DNA of 64,000 nucleotides from Bradyrhizobium archetypum (GCF_013114835.1 NZ_JAAVLW010000002.1:558001-622000); one strand, 5' to 3'. Numbered from the stretch's first letter, positions 10,143 to 19,314 are shown. The notes: a model not told the origin generated them from the sequence alone. Numbers and translations are program-made.

Positions 10143-10247
10143 TTTCTAGGGATGTCTCGTAGTGGCCCTTCTCGTACCTCGGGCAATGTCCGCTTCTCCG
10201 CCGCTGTCGGGGGATAAGCGGACCTCGCGGATTTACGAGTCCACGCA

Positions 10248-10509
10248 CTACGCAAATAGATCAGCTCCGCTCTGTGTTAACTTCACGAACGTTCCGCTCT
10301 CGTGCAATTCCAGCCAGCCAAGCGAAAGAGCGAGGTCTAAGCCGGCGCCGTATTCCGCCGGACAGGCGCCATCGCGAAACAGAAAGGGCCCGTTGACTTT
10401 TTCGATGTAGATGTGAGCCCTGCACCGGCTCGACGGCGTTTGCGATTTCGAGGATCCGGCGCGCAGCTTTTTCCGGGTCAGCGTAGGGGCGTGCGCTGGC
10501 GTATTTCAT
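10248..10509 (-). pseudogene. Small conserved protein, frameshifted
   Basis: The minus strand opens with [19 protein letters not shown], continuing EIANAVEPVQG, a beginning I know from a small Bradyrhizobium protein. The frame then slips near 10405-10415. The remainder of the family is read in another frame: HIYIEKVNGPFLFRDG, then CPAEYGAGLDLALSLGW and ELHESGTFVKLTQSG, stopping at 10248. One indel therefore separates the halves. The start codon overlaps the stop of the SRAP fragment upstream, so the two once formed an operon. It may be a real frameshift or an assembly error. Confidence 0.6.
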
Positions 10510-10650
10510 GCCGCGATCTTGTCTTCCTTATCAGCGCGGCGGGCGACAATCCTGATGGCATTGTCGGGCAAAGGCCGCGGAAGTGCCTTGGCCTCATCCC
10601 ACGGCGCGCGCATCCAGACGTCGCGCTCCAAAATCGGCGGATTGGATCCA
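10506..10650 (-). pseudogene. 3' fragment of an SOS response-associated peptidase (SRAP/YedK)
   Basis: Read leftward, the sequence gives [20 protein letters not shown] followed by a tail ending KEDKIAA, the normal C-terminus of the SRAP family. The rest of the gene, including the catalytic Cys2 and the abasic-site binding core, is absent: upstream sequence has no SRAP character. SRAP proteins crosslink to abasic sites in single-stranded DNA. The stop overlaps the start of the next small gene. A second SRAP fragment lies near 29.6-30.0 kb. Confidence 0.6.
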
Positions 10651-11116
10651 ACCAAGAACCTCGCGGCGTGTTTCGCCGCGCCGACGGGTGATCGAACAGG
10701 ATTAGGGAGCGACTATTTGGCTTTAGGACCAAGAGGCGCTTTGCCCAAAGTCTGGCCCCAAAAACGAAGTCCGGTCGGGTTCTTTGATTGACGGGCTTAT
10801 CAGGGCAAACCGGAAGCAGCCGAAAATCTTCCGAACGGCGCTTTTTGACCCATACTGGTAGTCTGCCTACAGGCAATGGTATGCCGTCTCATTCCAGATT
10901 GGCTTGGCGATGGCCATGAAGCCGCCTTCCTGCGCCCATTTCGGACATGGTGCTATGATTTGCTTTAGGAACGGGTGACGGTTTTGGTCGTTCATTCTGC
11001 GCTGCAACACTTCCTGGGTTGTCCGGATTTCTTGCATGCCACCTGGAGTGCGTAGAATGTCCGCAGCTCATCTCAAAACACGGTCGCCTACATCCCACCA
11101 CGGTAAAGGCCATACG
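10651..11116. other. No gene seen
   Basis: This stretch lies between the SRAP fragment and the alpha/beta hydrolase. I find only short frames without family character; some of it may be remnant DNA joined to the truncated SRAP gene. Confidence 0.4.
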
Positions 11117-12139
11117 ATGGCCGGAGCGCATCCTTACTTAGTGGCCGCGGCCGTCGCCGTCGGAGCTTTGGCCATATCAGCCCTGATAAATCGCTACCTC
11201 GCCAAGAAAGCCGAGACCCGCAATCCCCCCTCTGGTCTGTTCCTGGAAGTGAACGGCTTGCGGCTCCACTATGTCGAACGCGGATCAGGCACGCCATTGG
11301 TCCTGCTGCACGGCAATGGCAGCATGATCCAAGATTTCGAGTCCAGCGGTCTGATCGATTTAGCCGCCAAGAACCACCGCGTTATTGTTTTCGATCGTCC
11401 TGGCTTCGGCCATAGTGAGCGGCCACGCAACGTTGTCTGGACGCCGGCAGCACAGGCTGAGCTGATTAACAGCGCTCTCCGTCGCCTGGGCGTCTCACAA
11501 GCAATAGTCTTGGGGCACTCATGGGGTGCTTCTGTCGCGGTCGCATTGGCACTCAAATACCCGAAACTGGTCCAGGGTCTGGTGCTTGCCTCGGGATATT
11601 ACTATCCGACTTGGCGCGCTGACGTGGTCGCTTTCTCCGTCCCAGCAGTACCTATAGTGGGTGATGTCTTGGGCCATACGCTCGCACCGATTATAGGTCG
11701 GGTGATATGGCCACTCTTAGTAGAGGAGATCTTCGACCCGCGGTCCGTACCGAAGAAGTTTGACGCCTTTCCGAAAGAGATGGCCCTCCGTCCTTCTCAG
11801 ATTCGCGCGTCAGCGGCGGAGTCGGCACTTTTGATTCCGGATGCAGTCCACCTCCGCAATGAATACGCAAAATTGACGATGCCGGTTGTCATCGTCGCTG
11901 GTAATGAAGACCGACTTGTTGATATCAATGCGCAATCTACACGGTTGCATCTCGACATTCCCCAAAGCAGTTTTCACCGCGTTCGCGGAGCAGGTCACAT
12001 GGTCCATCAGACTGCGACCCGGGTCGTGTCTGCGATCAACGAAGTGGCAAACGACGTGAACAGTATTAAGCTTCAACGAGGCTTATCGCGCGAAATGCAG
12101 TCTAATGACCCGGTAAACGTAGACGGGATTCCTGGTTAA
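11117..12139 (+). CDS. Alpha/beta hydrolase with N-terminal membrane anchor
   Basis: The product (340 residues) starts with a hydrophobic segment (YLVAAAVAVGALAISALI), a signal anchor or uncleaved signal. The hydrolase fold follows: LVLLHGNGSMIQDF (oxyanion HGN), VIVFDRPGFGHSERP, nucleophile elbow VLGHSWGASVAVAL with Ser in GHSWG, a late Asp in VAGNEDRLVD, and catalytic His in VRGAGHMVHQ. All triad members are present, so it should be active. The pattern is close to haloalkane-dehalogenase or epoxide-hydrolase-like carboxyl esterases, but the substrate cannot be read from sequence. The start at 11117 is preceded by AAAGG at a good spacing. Confidence 0.8.
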   Translation: MAGAHPYLVAAAVAVGALAISALINRYLAKKAETRNPPSGLFLEVNGLRLHYVERGSGTPLVLLHGNGSMIQDFESSGLIDLAAKNHRVIVFDRPGFGHSERPRNVVWTPAAQAELINSALRRLGVSQAIVLGHSWGASVAVALALKYPKLVQGLVLASGYYYPTWRADVVAFSVPAVPIVGDVLGHTLAPIIGRVIWPLLVEEIFDPRSVPKKFDAFPKEMALRPSQIRASAAESALLIPDAVHLRNEYAKLTMPVVIVAGNEDRLVDINAQSTRLHLDIPQSSFHRVRGAGHMVHQTATRVVSAINEVANDVNSIKLQRGLSREMQSNDPVNVDGIPG

Positions 12140-12324
12140 GTAGAGGTCACCCGTCGGCCAATTTCTGGTGCACACATTTTTCCATCAAGTTTCCGCTTAT
12201 GGTCTTGGCTGTGTCAGGGCCCCAAGCCGACTAACTTCGTCGCCGTCTCATACTGAGGAAAGTCCGGACTTCGCATCAGTGATCCTTCGAGAGCAGCTTG
12301 TGACCCCCAAGCGGACTTACGGCG

Positions 12325-12497
12325 TTAATGTTTGCCCATAAACGTAAGGACAGCCTGATCGTACGCGTCAGGAGCTTCTGCAGGCACGGTGTGCGAAGTT
12401 CCGGCAATGATGATCCTCTCGCGGTTTGGTAGGCAGGTCTCTAGCTGGTCGACAATTCGATAGAAGAATTTGGGACTTCGCTCGCCACAGAAGCGTT
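12325..12497 (-). pseudogene. C-terminal fragment of a second alpha/beta hydrolase
   Basis: The minus strand reads SPKFFYRIVDQLETCLPN, then RERIIIAGTSHTVPAEAPDA and ends in FMGKH. This is the typical last part of an alpha/beta hydrolase, with the catalytic His in GTSHTVP. No nucleophile region is present: the sequence to the right has no matching protein character. It is too short to appear as an independent gene and is not the tail of the intact hydrolase, which is on the other strand. Confidence 0.6.
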
Positions 12498-12559
12498 GGC
12501 GCACCGATCGACTTGGCCATTTCGCATGTGAACACTGGCCTCGGGCGACAGGCAGGCAA

Positions 12560-12676
12560 AACTACGAGGTGCGGTACGAGGCGAAGAAGACGGGAAGGTC
12601 GGCGTTTGCGGTGAAGAAGGCCGTCAAGAAAGTCGGCACCAGCCGCAAGCGGATCGAGCGCGGGCTCGGACTCTAG
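12560..12676 (+). pseudogene. DUF3606-like small protein fragment
   Basis: The tail reads NYEVRYEAKKTGRSAFAVKK followed by a KKVGTSRKRIE stretch, similar in layout to DUF3606-type short basic proteins of rhizobia. The start of such a protein is missing and the upstream part of the frame looks non-coding, so this is probably the 3' remnant of a gene whose 5' part was replaced. Confidence 0.4.
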
Positions 12677-12764
12677 AAGGCTAGGCGTCCTGCGGCCCGC
12701 TAGGAAGGTAGGAACGATAGCTGAAGGCCGAAATTGATCCTCAAGAGTGCGCGAGGATCATGAC

Positions 12765-13028
12765 ATGTCTTCGATTTCGTACGTTGAACGGAAACTTCCC
12801 GCCATTTTGATGCTGCTCACGCTCTTTCCGGGCAAGCTGGCGGCGCAAGGACAGCCTGTCGAAACCGCCTCTCACCTGCCGGTGGCGTTGTGGTTCATCG
12901 GAGCGGCTGTTCTGGGCTTGGCGTTGGCCTACGGCATCATGCGGAACAGGCGTAGAACGCGCGCCGAAAAGCAGATCACCGAAGAGGCAACAAAAGACCT
13001 CTACGCGCGGGAGAAACGCAACTCCTGA
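12765..13028 (+). CDS. Small membrane protein (87 aa)
   Basis: From the ATG at 12765 the protein has an N-terminal hydrophobic segment (LPAILMLLTLFPGKLAAQ) that looks like a signal peptide, a short periplasmic part, then a transmembrane helix (LWFIGAAVLGLALAYGIM) and a basic tail (RNRRRTRAEKQITEEATKDL) that should face the cytoplasm. Proteins of this design occur as short conserved genes in Bradyrhizobium. Function unknown. Confidence 0.6.
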   Translation: MSSISYVERKLPAILMLLTLFPGKLAAQGQPVETASHLPVALWFIGAAVLGLALAYGIMRNRRRTRAEKQITEEATKDLYAREKRNS

Positions 13029-13247
13029 GTTCAGGAGGCTCTGAGACGTTGTTTTGCCGATAGGCTCATTTATCTGGCTGAGAAGGACGCCGCTTGAATT
13101 GCCTCGGCGCATGGCTCGCGCGGGGCCATTTTTATGGCCCAACTACTTGTGAGAAGAATTTGCCTCCAACCTTTTCTCCTTCGCCAAATAGCTATGCAGC
13201 TGATGCGGTCAGAAGCGACCACCACTGGCGGCGAATCTCATGCGCCG

Positions 13248-13484
13248 CTAGTGGCCCATGCGAGCGTTAGGAAAGCTCGGCCGTACGTCGGCGCCGCGTT
13301 TTCCGCAAACCTGGCAAACGAACAACTGTTCAATGTCGGACAGCCTGAGGTTAGCCGGCCAGCAGTCAGCATCCATCAGGGCCGAGTGGCCGCATTTGTA
13401 GTCTGAGCAAAAGATAACGATGGGGCGAGCGCCAGATTCGCGCATTTCGCCGAAGGAGATTTCTGTGGCCGAGCCATGCCTCAA
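13248..13484 (-). CDS. Small Cys-rich (zinc-ribbon-like) protein
   Basis: The 78-residue product contains PIVIFCSDYKCGHSALMDAD and LSDIEQLFVCQVCGKRGADV. Two Cys pairs of C-x(4)-C and C-x(2)-C type suggest a bound zinc ion. This sequence pattern recurs as a short conserved gene in Bradyrhizobium and relatives, but no function is assigned to my knowledge. The first residues may be over-extended, since the recognisable part begins near residue 19. Confidence 0.6.
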   Translation of the reverse strand: MRHGSATEISFGEMRESGARPIVIFCSDYKCGHSALMDADCWPANLRLSDIEQLFVCQVCGKRGADVRPSFPNARMGH

Positions 13485-13611
13485 CTCAGGCGAACCCTGC
13501 CCGGCGGGAAGCCTGGTCAGACGGCTCCGACGAGAGCTCGCCGCGCGCCGGGACCGTTCCTCAGCACGATGCAGGGCTTCTGCAGAGCCATCCCGACGGA
13601 GCCTATGAAAT

Positions 13612-14112
13612 CTAGGCGGCCTTGCGCTGCTCGACCGCGAGATAATCTTGCGTCACCTTGCCCACATTGGCATCGAGCCAGGCTGCCATCCGCTCTTTTT
13701 CCTGGAGGTTCGCTTCTAGGAGGGGACGTGCACTCTCCTGGCTCGCCGGGCTGCACAACGTCAGCAACGATTTGTAAGCAGCGATTTCAAAATGCTCGAA
13801 GGCGTCGTTTGCGAAGGTGTTTTTCAGGATCTCGTCACCGGCCATCGCATTGGCCATGGCTGTCGTGTTGGCCATCACCGATGAGGTAGTATCCTTTATC
13901 GTTGAAGACGTCTCACCGCACGCTTCGAGGCATTGCTCCAGTCTCTTGAGCTGCTCGTTAGTCTCGGCCAGATGATCTCTCACTTTGGCTTGTACGTCCG
14001 GATATTCATCCAGGCGCTCAAACTGCCTTTCCATAAGTTCTCGGGCTTGCACCTCCATCGCATGAGCGTTGCGGAGGCCTACTACAAAAACATCTCGTGC
14101 TGTCATTGTCAT
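13612..14112 (-). CDS. DUF892 ferritin-like (YciE/YciF-type) protein
   Basis: The 166-residue protein is almost all helical and matches the DUF892 family: DVFVVGLRNAHAMEVQAREL at the start, LAETNEQLKRLEQCLE, NDAFEHFEIAAYKSLLTLC in the third helix, and a final helix ending in TQDYLAVEQRKAA. DUF892 proteins form a four-helix ferritin-like bundle with Glu and His ligands and are linked to general stress responses in alphaproteobacteria. Length and ends fit the family. It stands alone on the minus strand. Confidence 0.85.
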   Translation of the reverse strand: MTMTARDVFVVGLRNAHAMEVQARELMERQFERLDEYPDVQAKVRDHLAETNEQLKRLEQCLEACGETSSTIKDTTSSVMANTTAMANAMAGDEILKNTFANDAFEHFEIAAYKSLLTLCSPASQESARPLLEANLQEKERMAAWLDANVGKVTQDYLAVEQRKAA

Positions 14113-14325
14113 TATGCATCTCCCGTTCGGTGTTGAACCTCAAACTGGATTTGCGTAACTAGGTTCCTAACGGGATAACCAGCTCTTCGCGTGTGGTAGG
14201 CGGGGCGGTCACATCGCGCTATGCCCGGGGGCCGCACTGTGTGCGACATTTTCGATCAGGAACGCTTGGCCGACGACTAGCTTCTGTTGAGAGGACGGCA
14301 GCAAGAAGATGGCAACACATCAAGG

Positions 14326-14520
14326 ATGAAATGTCCAGTGTGTCACGTTGCCCGATGATGACCGACTGACAGGCCGTGGAAATAGAATATTGCCCGCTGT
14401 GCCGGGGGTCTGGCTCGACCGCGGCGAACTAGACAAGATCATTGAACGCAACGCGCAGGAGGCCGAACCGGACGACGAGGGGGGACGATTCCGACGACGA
14501 GCCAAGCCTAGGTTCGTTCG
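14326..14520 (+). pseudogene. TFIIB-type zinc-ribbon protein, frameshifted
   Basis: The start MKCPVCHV and the later EIEYCPLCRG and VWLDRGELDKIIERNAQEAE match the short zf-TFIIB proteins of bacteria. They lie in three different frames within 130 bases, so at least two indels broke the gene. In intact members the four Cys bind zinc. A ribosome-like AAGG sits just ahead of the start. Confidence 0.65.
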
Positions 14521-14795
14521 AGCGGATGACCAATCAAAACAAGGCGTGGTAGCGCCAGCACCGCTGGGCCTTCCCCGCGGTCGATGCCGAGCAACACGAC
14601 GCCGACAGGTAGGGCGACGACCCGGCAGAGGATAGCGAGCCGTCCGGCATTGGTGACCACGGAAGCCTCGAGCAAGTTGGCTGGTGCGACAACCAGTTCA
14701 CGGTGATGGCGTGATGCCGTCCGCACTCTGAACGAACGATCACCTGCATGATGCGTTACCGTAGATGCAGCCAGCAAATAGGGAGGTAACGGGAA

Positions 14796-14933
14796 ATGGA
14801 CAATCGGGTCATAGCCGGTGTTGTTGCGGCCGTTATCATTGTTCTTGCGCTGCTTGGTTGGACTGGTGGCTGGTTCGGGGGTGAGACACCGGCACCAGCG
14901 ACGCCACCAGCCGGGCAACAACCATCGAAGTAA
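14796..14933 (+). CDS. Very small single-pass membrane protein (45 aa)
   Basis: A frame of 45 codons begins at an ATG preceded by GGAGG with 9 bases spacing. The protein is a short cytoplasmic head, one transmembrane helix (VIAGVVAAVIIVLALLGW), and a Pro/Ala-rich tail (GGETPAPATPPAGQQPSK). The layout is that of a single-pass small membrane protein. The good ribosome site is the main support. Confidence 0.55.
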   Translation: MDNRVIAGVVAAVIIVLALLGWTGGWFGGETPAPATPPAGQQPSK

Positions 14934-15035
14934 AGAGCACGGCGGCCCCGCGTACGTGCGGCAATCCGCCTTTGCAGGGGCAAGTACTGAGGCCAGCAGC
15001 TCGGCCCGGCGGTTCACGCTGGCGGGCCTGGCTAG

Positions 15036-15326
15036 CTAATTAAGCGACTGCGCTGCCAGATAGTTTCCGACCTTTCGAGCTTCTTGCTTCGGAAAGGCAA
15101 AACTGAGCCAACCCAGTCCCGGATGCCTAATCACTAGGACGGCCATCCCCGGAGTGATCTCGGGTGGCGGCGCGTACCAACCTGGATCTCGGACAGCTTC
15201 AATTCGTTTGCCGATCGGCGCGTCGGCAGACACAGGAGGACTCATGTCCGCTCGGATCCGCGCGAGGTTGGCAATGAGACTGTCAAGCTCGGCCGGCGGA
15301 CGAGCTCGGGCGGCGGCTCGCGGCAA
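15036..15326 (-). CDS. Small conserved hypothetical protein (96 aa)
   Basis: The C-terminal half is compact and protein-like: DPGWYAPPPEITPGMAVLVI, then HPGLGWLSFAFPKQEARKVG. The N-terminal part is Ala/Arg-rich and helical. I know no function; the pattern recalls short rhizobial genes. The start is uncertain because the first 20 residues are low in complexity. Confidence 0.5.
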   Translation of the reverse strand: MPRAAARARPPAELDSLIANLARIRADMSPPVSADAPIGKRIEAVRDPGWYAPPPEITPGMAVLVIRHPGLGWLSFAFPKQEARKVGNYLAAQSLN

Positions 15327-15528
15327 AGTGTATGAGCCGAGGGCCTCATACTGCGTGTCGGCCCGATAGCCGACATAGCGGCACGTATATAACCGCTTAA
15401 GTTTTGAAATAACCTAACAATTGTTCGGGGCACGCTCGGTGCAAAGTGCATATTGCCGCCAATCGCACCAGCGGTGACGAGGACGCGCAGTAAGCGCTCC
15501 AAGCCCTTCTTCCAACAGAGAGCAGTTC

Positions 15529-15732
15529 ATGGTCATCAAACGTCGTCGTTTCAAGCAAACTCATTCCCTTGAGGAACGTCTTGCCCAAGATACAGCGCAA
15601 CTAGTTGAGCAAGCTAAAGTGCTGCCGGACGGTGCCGCGAGGGAGCACATCATTCAGAGGATCCAACAGAACGAGGCTGCCACTCACGTTTGCGAGCTGC
15701 TTCGCTCGCCACGACTTCAGCCTGCCAAGTAG
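15529..15732 (+). CDS. Small conserved hypothetical protein (67 aa)
   Basis: The product begins MVIKRRRFKQTHSLEERLAQ and is strongly helical and basic at the start, with LPDGAAREHIIQRIQQNEAA in the second half. Short proteins with this LPPG/LPDG-x3-R motif are frequent in Bradyrhizobium and carry no known function. The next gene starts 10 bases downstream, so the two are probably co-transcribed. Confidence 0.65.
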   Translation: MVIKRRRFKQTHSLEERLAQDTAQLVEQAKVLPDGAAREHIIQRIQQNEAATHVCELLRSPRLQPAK

Positions 15733-15742
15733 GGAGTATTTA

Positions 15743-15973
15743 GTGGTCAAGTATCAAGCGTACTTTGTAGGTTCGGACGGGCATTTCACGAGCCATCGCG
15801 CGTTCTCGTGCTATACGGACGAACAAGCCATCGAGTGGACGAAGCAGCTAATGGATCAGCGGCCGGCGGAGCTTCGGTGCGGCGCACGAGTGGTAAAGCG
15901 TCTCTCTCCTCCGATGATAGACGGACCGAACCCTGAGCTCGCATCGGACGGCGCTCCGCCTCCGGTGCTGTAG
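15743..15973 (+). CDS. Small conserved hypothetical protein (76 aa)
   Basis: A GTG at 15743 is preceded by AGGGAG with 6 bases spacing. The product starts VKYQAYFVGSDGHFTSHRAF and contains DEQAIEWTKQLMDQR, a beta-alpha pattern seen in many short rhizobial proteins that start YKAY-x-xGxDGHF. Function unknown. It follows the 67-residue gene closely and probably shares its transcript. Confidence 0.65.
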   Translation: MVKYQAYFVGSDGHFTSHRAFSCYTDEQAIEWTKQLMDQRPAELRCGARVVKRLSPPMIDGPNPELASDGAPPPVL

Positions 15974-16035
15974 TTCTTAGGAACCCTGGCGCTGCACGAA
16001 CGTTGTAAGCGCAATCCCCCAAAGCGGAGCTTCCC

Positions 16036-16287
16036 ATGCGACAACAGCGCACGCAACGATCGCCTGTGGCGGCGCCAGCGACAACGACCAAAGCGCCGAC
16101 CGACCTTCCGACGAGTGGTTACGCCCTCATCGTGGATGGCCACGCGAAGCGAGAGTTTAAAACCCAAAGTTCTGCTATCCAAGCAGCCAAAGGCTTGAAG
16201 ACGCGTTTTCCCAACCTTCAGATCAAGGTTTACGATGCGCAAGCAAAACGGGCTGAGCAGATCGAGATCGACCTCGCTCCGGCCTAA
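16036..16287 (+). CDS. Small basic hypothetical protein (83 aa)
   Basis: A disordered N-terminal third (Pro/Ala/Thr-rich) leads into a compact domain: SGYALIVDGHAKREFKTQSS, then AIQAAKGLKTRFPNLQIKVY. The beta-beta-alpha-beta pattern with a central basic helix resembles many short rhizobial proteins. No signal peptide. Function unknown. Confidence 0.6.
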   Translation: MRQQRTQRSPVAAPATTTKAPTDLPTSGYALIVDGHAKREFKTQSSAIQAAKGLKTRFPNLQIKVYDAQAKRAEQIEIDLAPA

Positions 16288-16342
16288 AAAGGCAAATCGG
16301 CAACCGTAGCCCCATTGGCAGCACGGGACAATACTCGCGCCA

Positions 16343-16624
16343 TTGGATTCCATGACAAGGTTGGCGGTCGAGGCGAGCGGCGTCATTGCGCTGCGCATGA
16401 CAAAACTCATGCTGGGCGGAAAACGGGCGGCGCGGCGAGAGGCCCGTCTAATGGTGAGCGAAAAGATTGATGCCGCGGCCAAGGCGACCGCGAGCCTGAT
16501 GGGCGGCGCTTCAGCAGAGCAGATAATCAGTCAATACCAGAGGCTCGTGACCGCCAACGCAAGGCGGCTACGCAAAATGGGGACCGGCGGCACGGCGAAG
16601 AAGTCCCGCCGCCGCCGAAAGTAG
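16343..16624 (+). CDS. Small helical basic protein (93 aa)
   Basis: The protein is almost entirely helical (VEASGVIALRMTKLMLGGKR, VSEKIDAAAKATASLMGG, then ASAEQIISQYQRLVTANARR) and ends in an Arg/Lys-rich tail. The pattern is shared by short rhizobial genes with no assigned function. A second ATG at 16352 is equally good as a start. The basic tail could bind nucleic acid, but that is only a guess. Confidence 0.6.
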   Translation: MDSMTRLAVEASGVIALRMTKLMLGGKRAARREARLMVSEKIDAAAKATASLMGGASAEQIISQYQRLVTANARRLRKMGTGGTAKKSRRRRK

Positions 16625-16703
16625 CGTAACCCCTACCAAGCATGATAGCCAAGAAGAGCTGGCAAGCTTCAGTTCGTGCTTGGAAAGTGATCGGCGTGGT
16701 CGG

Positions 16704-16898
16704 CTACTCCACAACCCGAATTGTGCGGCGCCGCTTCATTCGATCGATGGCGTGGACAACTTCGTCTCGATCGAGAACGGCATTTAGCCGGTGCACCGTT
16801 CGCGTGGCATCGCGCGGACCGGGTGCGATGTACTCAGCGAGGATGCACCTGGCGTCCTCCATCGCGTGCAGTACGATGTCCTGATCCGGGGCGTTCAT
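16704..16898 (-). CDS. Small conserved hypothetical protein (64 aa)
   Basis: The frame encodes a compact helical protein: VLHAMEDARCILAEYIAPGP, then RDATRTVHRLNAVLDRD and a basic end. The EYI-x-PGPRD-x-TRTV pattern is one I associate with a short single gene frequent in Bradyrhizobium. No function is known. Codon use is normal for the genome. Confidence 0.65.
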   Translation of the reverse strand: MNAPDQDIVLHAMEDARCILAEYIAPGPRDATRTVHRLNAVLDRDEVVHAIDRMKRRRTIRVVE

Positions 16899-17648
16899 GG
16901 TACGCGCCTTATTGAGCGCGGACTCAAATTCAGAAAAACGGACTTATCGCGGGCGAGGGTGCACACTGACTCGTGGTCGAGTTGGCCTCTGGATAGCATC
17001 CGAACTCGGCCGGCCGCTTCCATACGGATAGATCGGCGCCCTGGACTCGCGGACTTGGCCGTTGACCATGATCCTCTTGTCCGCCGGCTCGTCTCGGCGG
17101 CGATCTCCGTTGCTGAAGCGTCGGTGCGGCGGCTGCGGGGGAGTCCCAATTCCATCTCATGTCAAAGCCCAGTTCTTCGGGCGAGCGCCCGATCTTGGTC
17201 CGGTCACGGCGAAGTTCCGTGGCTGGTTGGATGAAGGGATGTGGTGCGCGCGGGTCGAGCTGCCGGCTCGTCCAATCGATCGCCCGGCCGCGGACGACAG
17301 CGACGACTTGGTAGAAGACAGGGTCCTTCAGGGTAATCGTCGATGCGGCGAGGGAAGTATAGACCCGAGTAGATGAACCGCGCGGCCGCCGGGCACCTCG
17401 GCGCAGAACAGGCCTGTCGCCAAGCAGCAAGCTCCAGCGGCGCCATCAGCCGCTCGAAACCTCGGGAATCGGCGATCGAAGGATGCAATAAGGCGGGCAG
17501 GGTGGGGATCATGGCGCCACACCCGAAGCGCCGATGCTGAGTCTGCCTTGTGAGAGGATTTTCACGGCCGCTAGCGCGATAGCGGAGTAGACGTCCTCGT
17601 CCTATTCGTTTCATCCCGTAGTTCGCAGCCGACAGGACCAACCGGCAA
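16899..17648. other. No convincing gene
   Basis: Long overlapping frames exist on both strands but all look like GC-rich noise. The region lies between small chromosomal genes and phage/integrase remnants and is probably decayed mobile DNA. Confidence 0.4.
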
Positions 17649-17863
17649 GTTTACATTCCGGAAGATTTGTCGGGCCGGTACGCACCGCTCGGATCATCGC
17701 GGAAACCAACAATGGCGGAGCGATGGTTAAGGCAACAATCCGAGCCCTGGATGCGCTGGTTAGCTTCAAATCGGTGCACGCGAGCCGCGGAAAGGTGGTG
17801 CGTGCTGAGCCAATCGTAGCATTGTACGAACAGCGGAAGGTGCACCACGTCGGAAATTTCTCG
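17649..17863 (+). pseudogene. C-terminal scrap of a phage terminase large subunit
   Basis: The plus strand reads VYIPEDLSGRYAPLG, then in another frame IIAETNNGGAMVKATIRALD and [20 protein letters not shown] followed by RKVHHVG. The EtNNGG, HASRGK-RAEP and LYEQ-VHHVG motifs are characteristic of the nuclease domain of phage-type large terminases (Terminase_6C). One frameshift separates the two parts and both the ATPase domain and the true C-terminus are gone. It abuts the broken integrase, so a deletion probably joined two mobile elements here. Confidence 0.75.
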
Positions 17864-18124
17864 ACGCTAAGTGTTTGAGCGCAGCTCGTGCCATCTGAAC
17901 ACTGTCGACACAGACATCGATGCCATGGACCGCAGCAGCGTGGAGTAGGACCGCTCGAATGAACGAGAAATCGATTGCAAGGGTTGCCGGTCCAGCGCCT
18001 TGCGCGGCTCGCTTCCTTCCGAAGGAGAACTCGATCAATCTGTCGCGGGTTATGTCCTTGAGATTCACACGACCGAGCGAAACCTTGACGGCTTTAAGCA
18101 CCATGGTGACGTTGCCCCCAAGTT

Positions 18125-19053
18125 TTATCCAATCCTGAGTTCGTTCCGGCCATTGGATTTGCCCGGATGGGCGGTGGCAGCGACGGGAGCTGGCGCGGAG
18201 CCCTCGGCATAGCGCAGCGCCGGATCCCGTCGCGGATGGCAGGTGAAGGCGAACTCGGACGGCGTCTTCCATCCGAGCCGCGAGTGTGGGCGTGCATCGT
18301 TGTAATCGGCGCGCCAGCACCGGAGCGCGACGCGGGCTTGGCCCAACGAGGTAAAACAGCGTCTCGTTCAACAGTTCATCCCGCAGCCGGCCGTTGAAGC
18401 TCTCGATGAAGGCATTCTGCATGGGTTTGCCCGGCGCGATATAGTGCCAGGCGACGCGGCTCTGATCGGCCCATGTCAGGATGGCGTTGCTGGTGAGTTC
18501 GGTGCCGTTGTCGCTGACCACCGTCTTGGGCTTGCCGCTCTATCACCAGCCGGTCCAGCTCCCGCGCCACACGGGTGCCGGAGAGCGAGGTATCGGCCAC
18601 CAGCGCCAGGCACTCGCGGGTGCAATCATCGACCACGGTGAGGATACGGAAGCGGCGGCCGTCAGTGAGCTGATCCGACACGAAATCGAGCGACCAGCGG
18701 TCGTTCGGCGCCATCGGTACCGTCATCGGCGCCCGGGTCCCGATCGCCCGCTTGCGGCCGCCACGGCGGCGCACCGCGAGCCTCTCTTCCCGGTACAGCC
18801 GGAACAGCTTCTTGTGGTTGACCAGATATCCCTCCCGCTTGAGCAGCACGTGCAGGCGCCGATAACCGAAGCGGCGACGTTCCTGGGCGATTGCCCGCAT
18901 GCGCTGGCGAAGGCCGGCTTCGTCCGCCCGGGTCGTTTGGTATCTAATGGTCATGCGGCAGCAGCCGATGGTTTTACACGCCCGCCGTTCGCTCATCCCG
19001 AAGGCGCCTCGGAGATGGGCGACAGCTTTCCGCTTGGCCGCGGGCGTCACCAT
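18125..19053 (-). pseudogene. IS3-family transposase OrfB (DDE integrase), two frameshifts
   Basis: The frame opens MVTPAAKRKAVAHLRGAFGM and reads RRFGYRRLHVLLKREGY and WSLDFVSDQLTDGRRFRILT, the HTH_21 and rve catalytic core with the first Asp. Near 18540 the frame slips; the second Asp region [20 protein letters not shown] and the Glu region [19 protein letters not shown] lie in the next frame. Near 18360 it slips again and the tail ([20 protein letters not shown]) is in a third frame. All three catalytic acidic residues exist, but no single protein carries them. Confidence 0.85.
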
Positions 19054-19314
19054 TTCTTTCCCACGAGATCCTTCAAGGCAGCATTGTCGAGCATGGCGTC
19101 GGCCAAGAGCCGCTTCAGCCGTGTGTTCTCGTCCTCCAGCGTCTTCAGCCGCTTGGCCTCCGACACCTCCATCCCACCGAACTTGGCCTTTCATTTGTAG
19201 ATGCTGGCGTCGCTGAGGCCATGCTTGCGGCACAGATCGGCAACCGACACGCCGGCCTCATGCTCCTTCAAAATCCCGATGATTCTGCTCTTCCGAAAAG
19301 CGGCTGCGCTTCAT
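19047..19314 (-). pseudogene. IS3-family OrfA, frameshifted and with internal stop
   Basis: Read leftward from an ATG at 19314: KRSRFSEEQ, then after an extra base GILKEHEAGVSVADLCRKHG and LSDASIYK, a stop in place of the usual Trp, then KAKFGGMEVSEAKRLKTLED with a leucine-zipper-like LKRLLADAML. This is a helix-turn-helix transposase_8 protein. The stop overlaps the OrfB start in the normal IS3 arrangement. Confidence 0.75.

Noticed and set aside
18481..19200. 239-residue plus-strand frame
   Set aside because: Antisense to the IS3 OrfB transposase.
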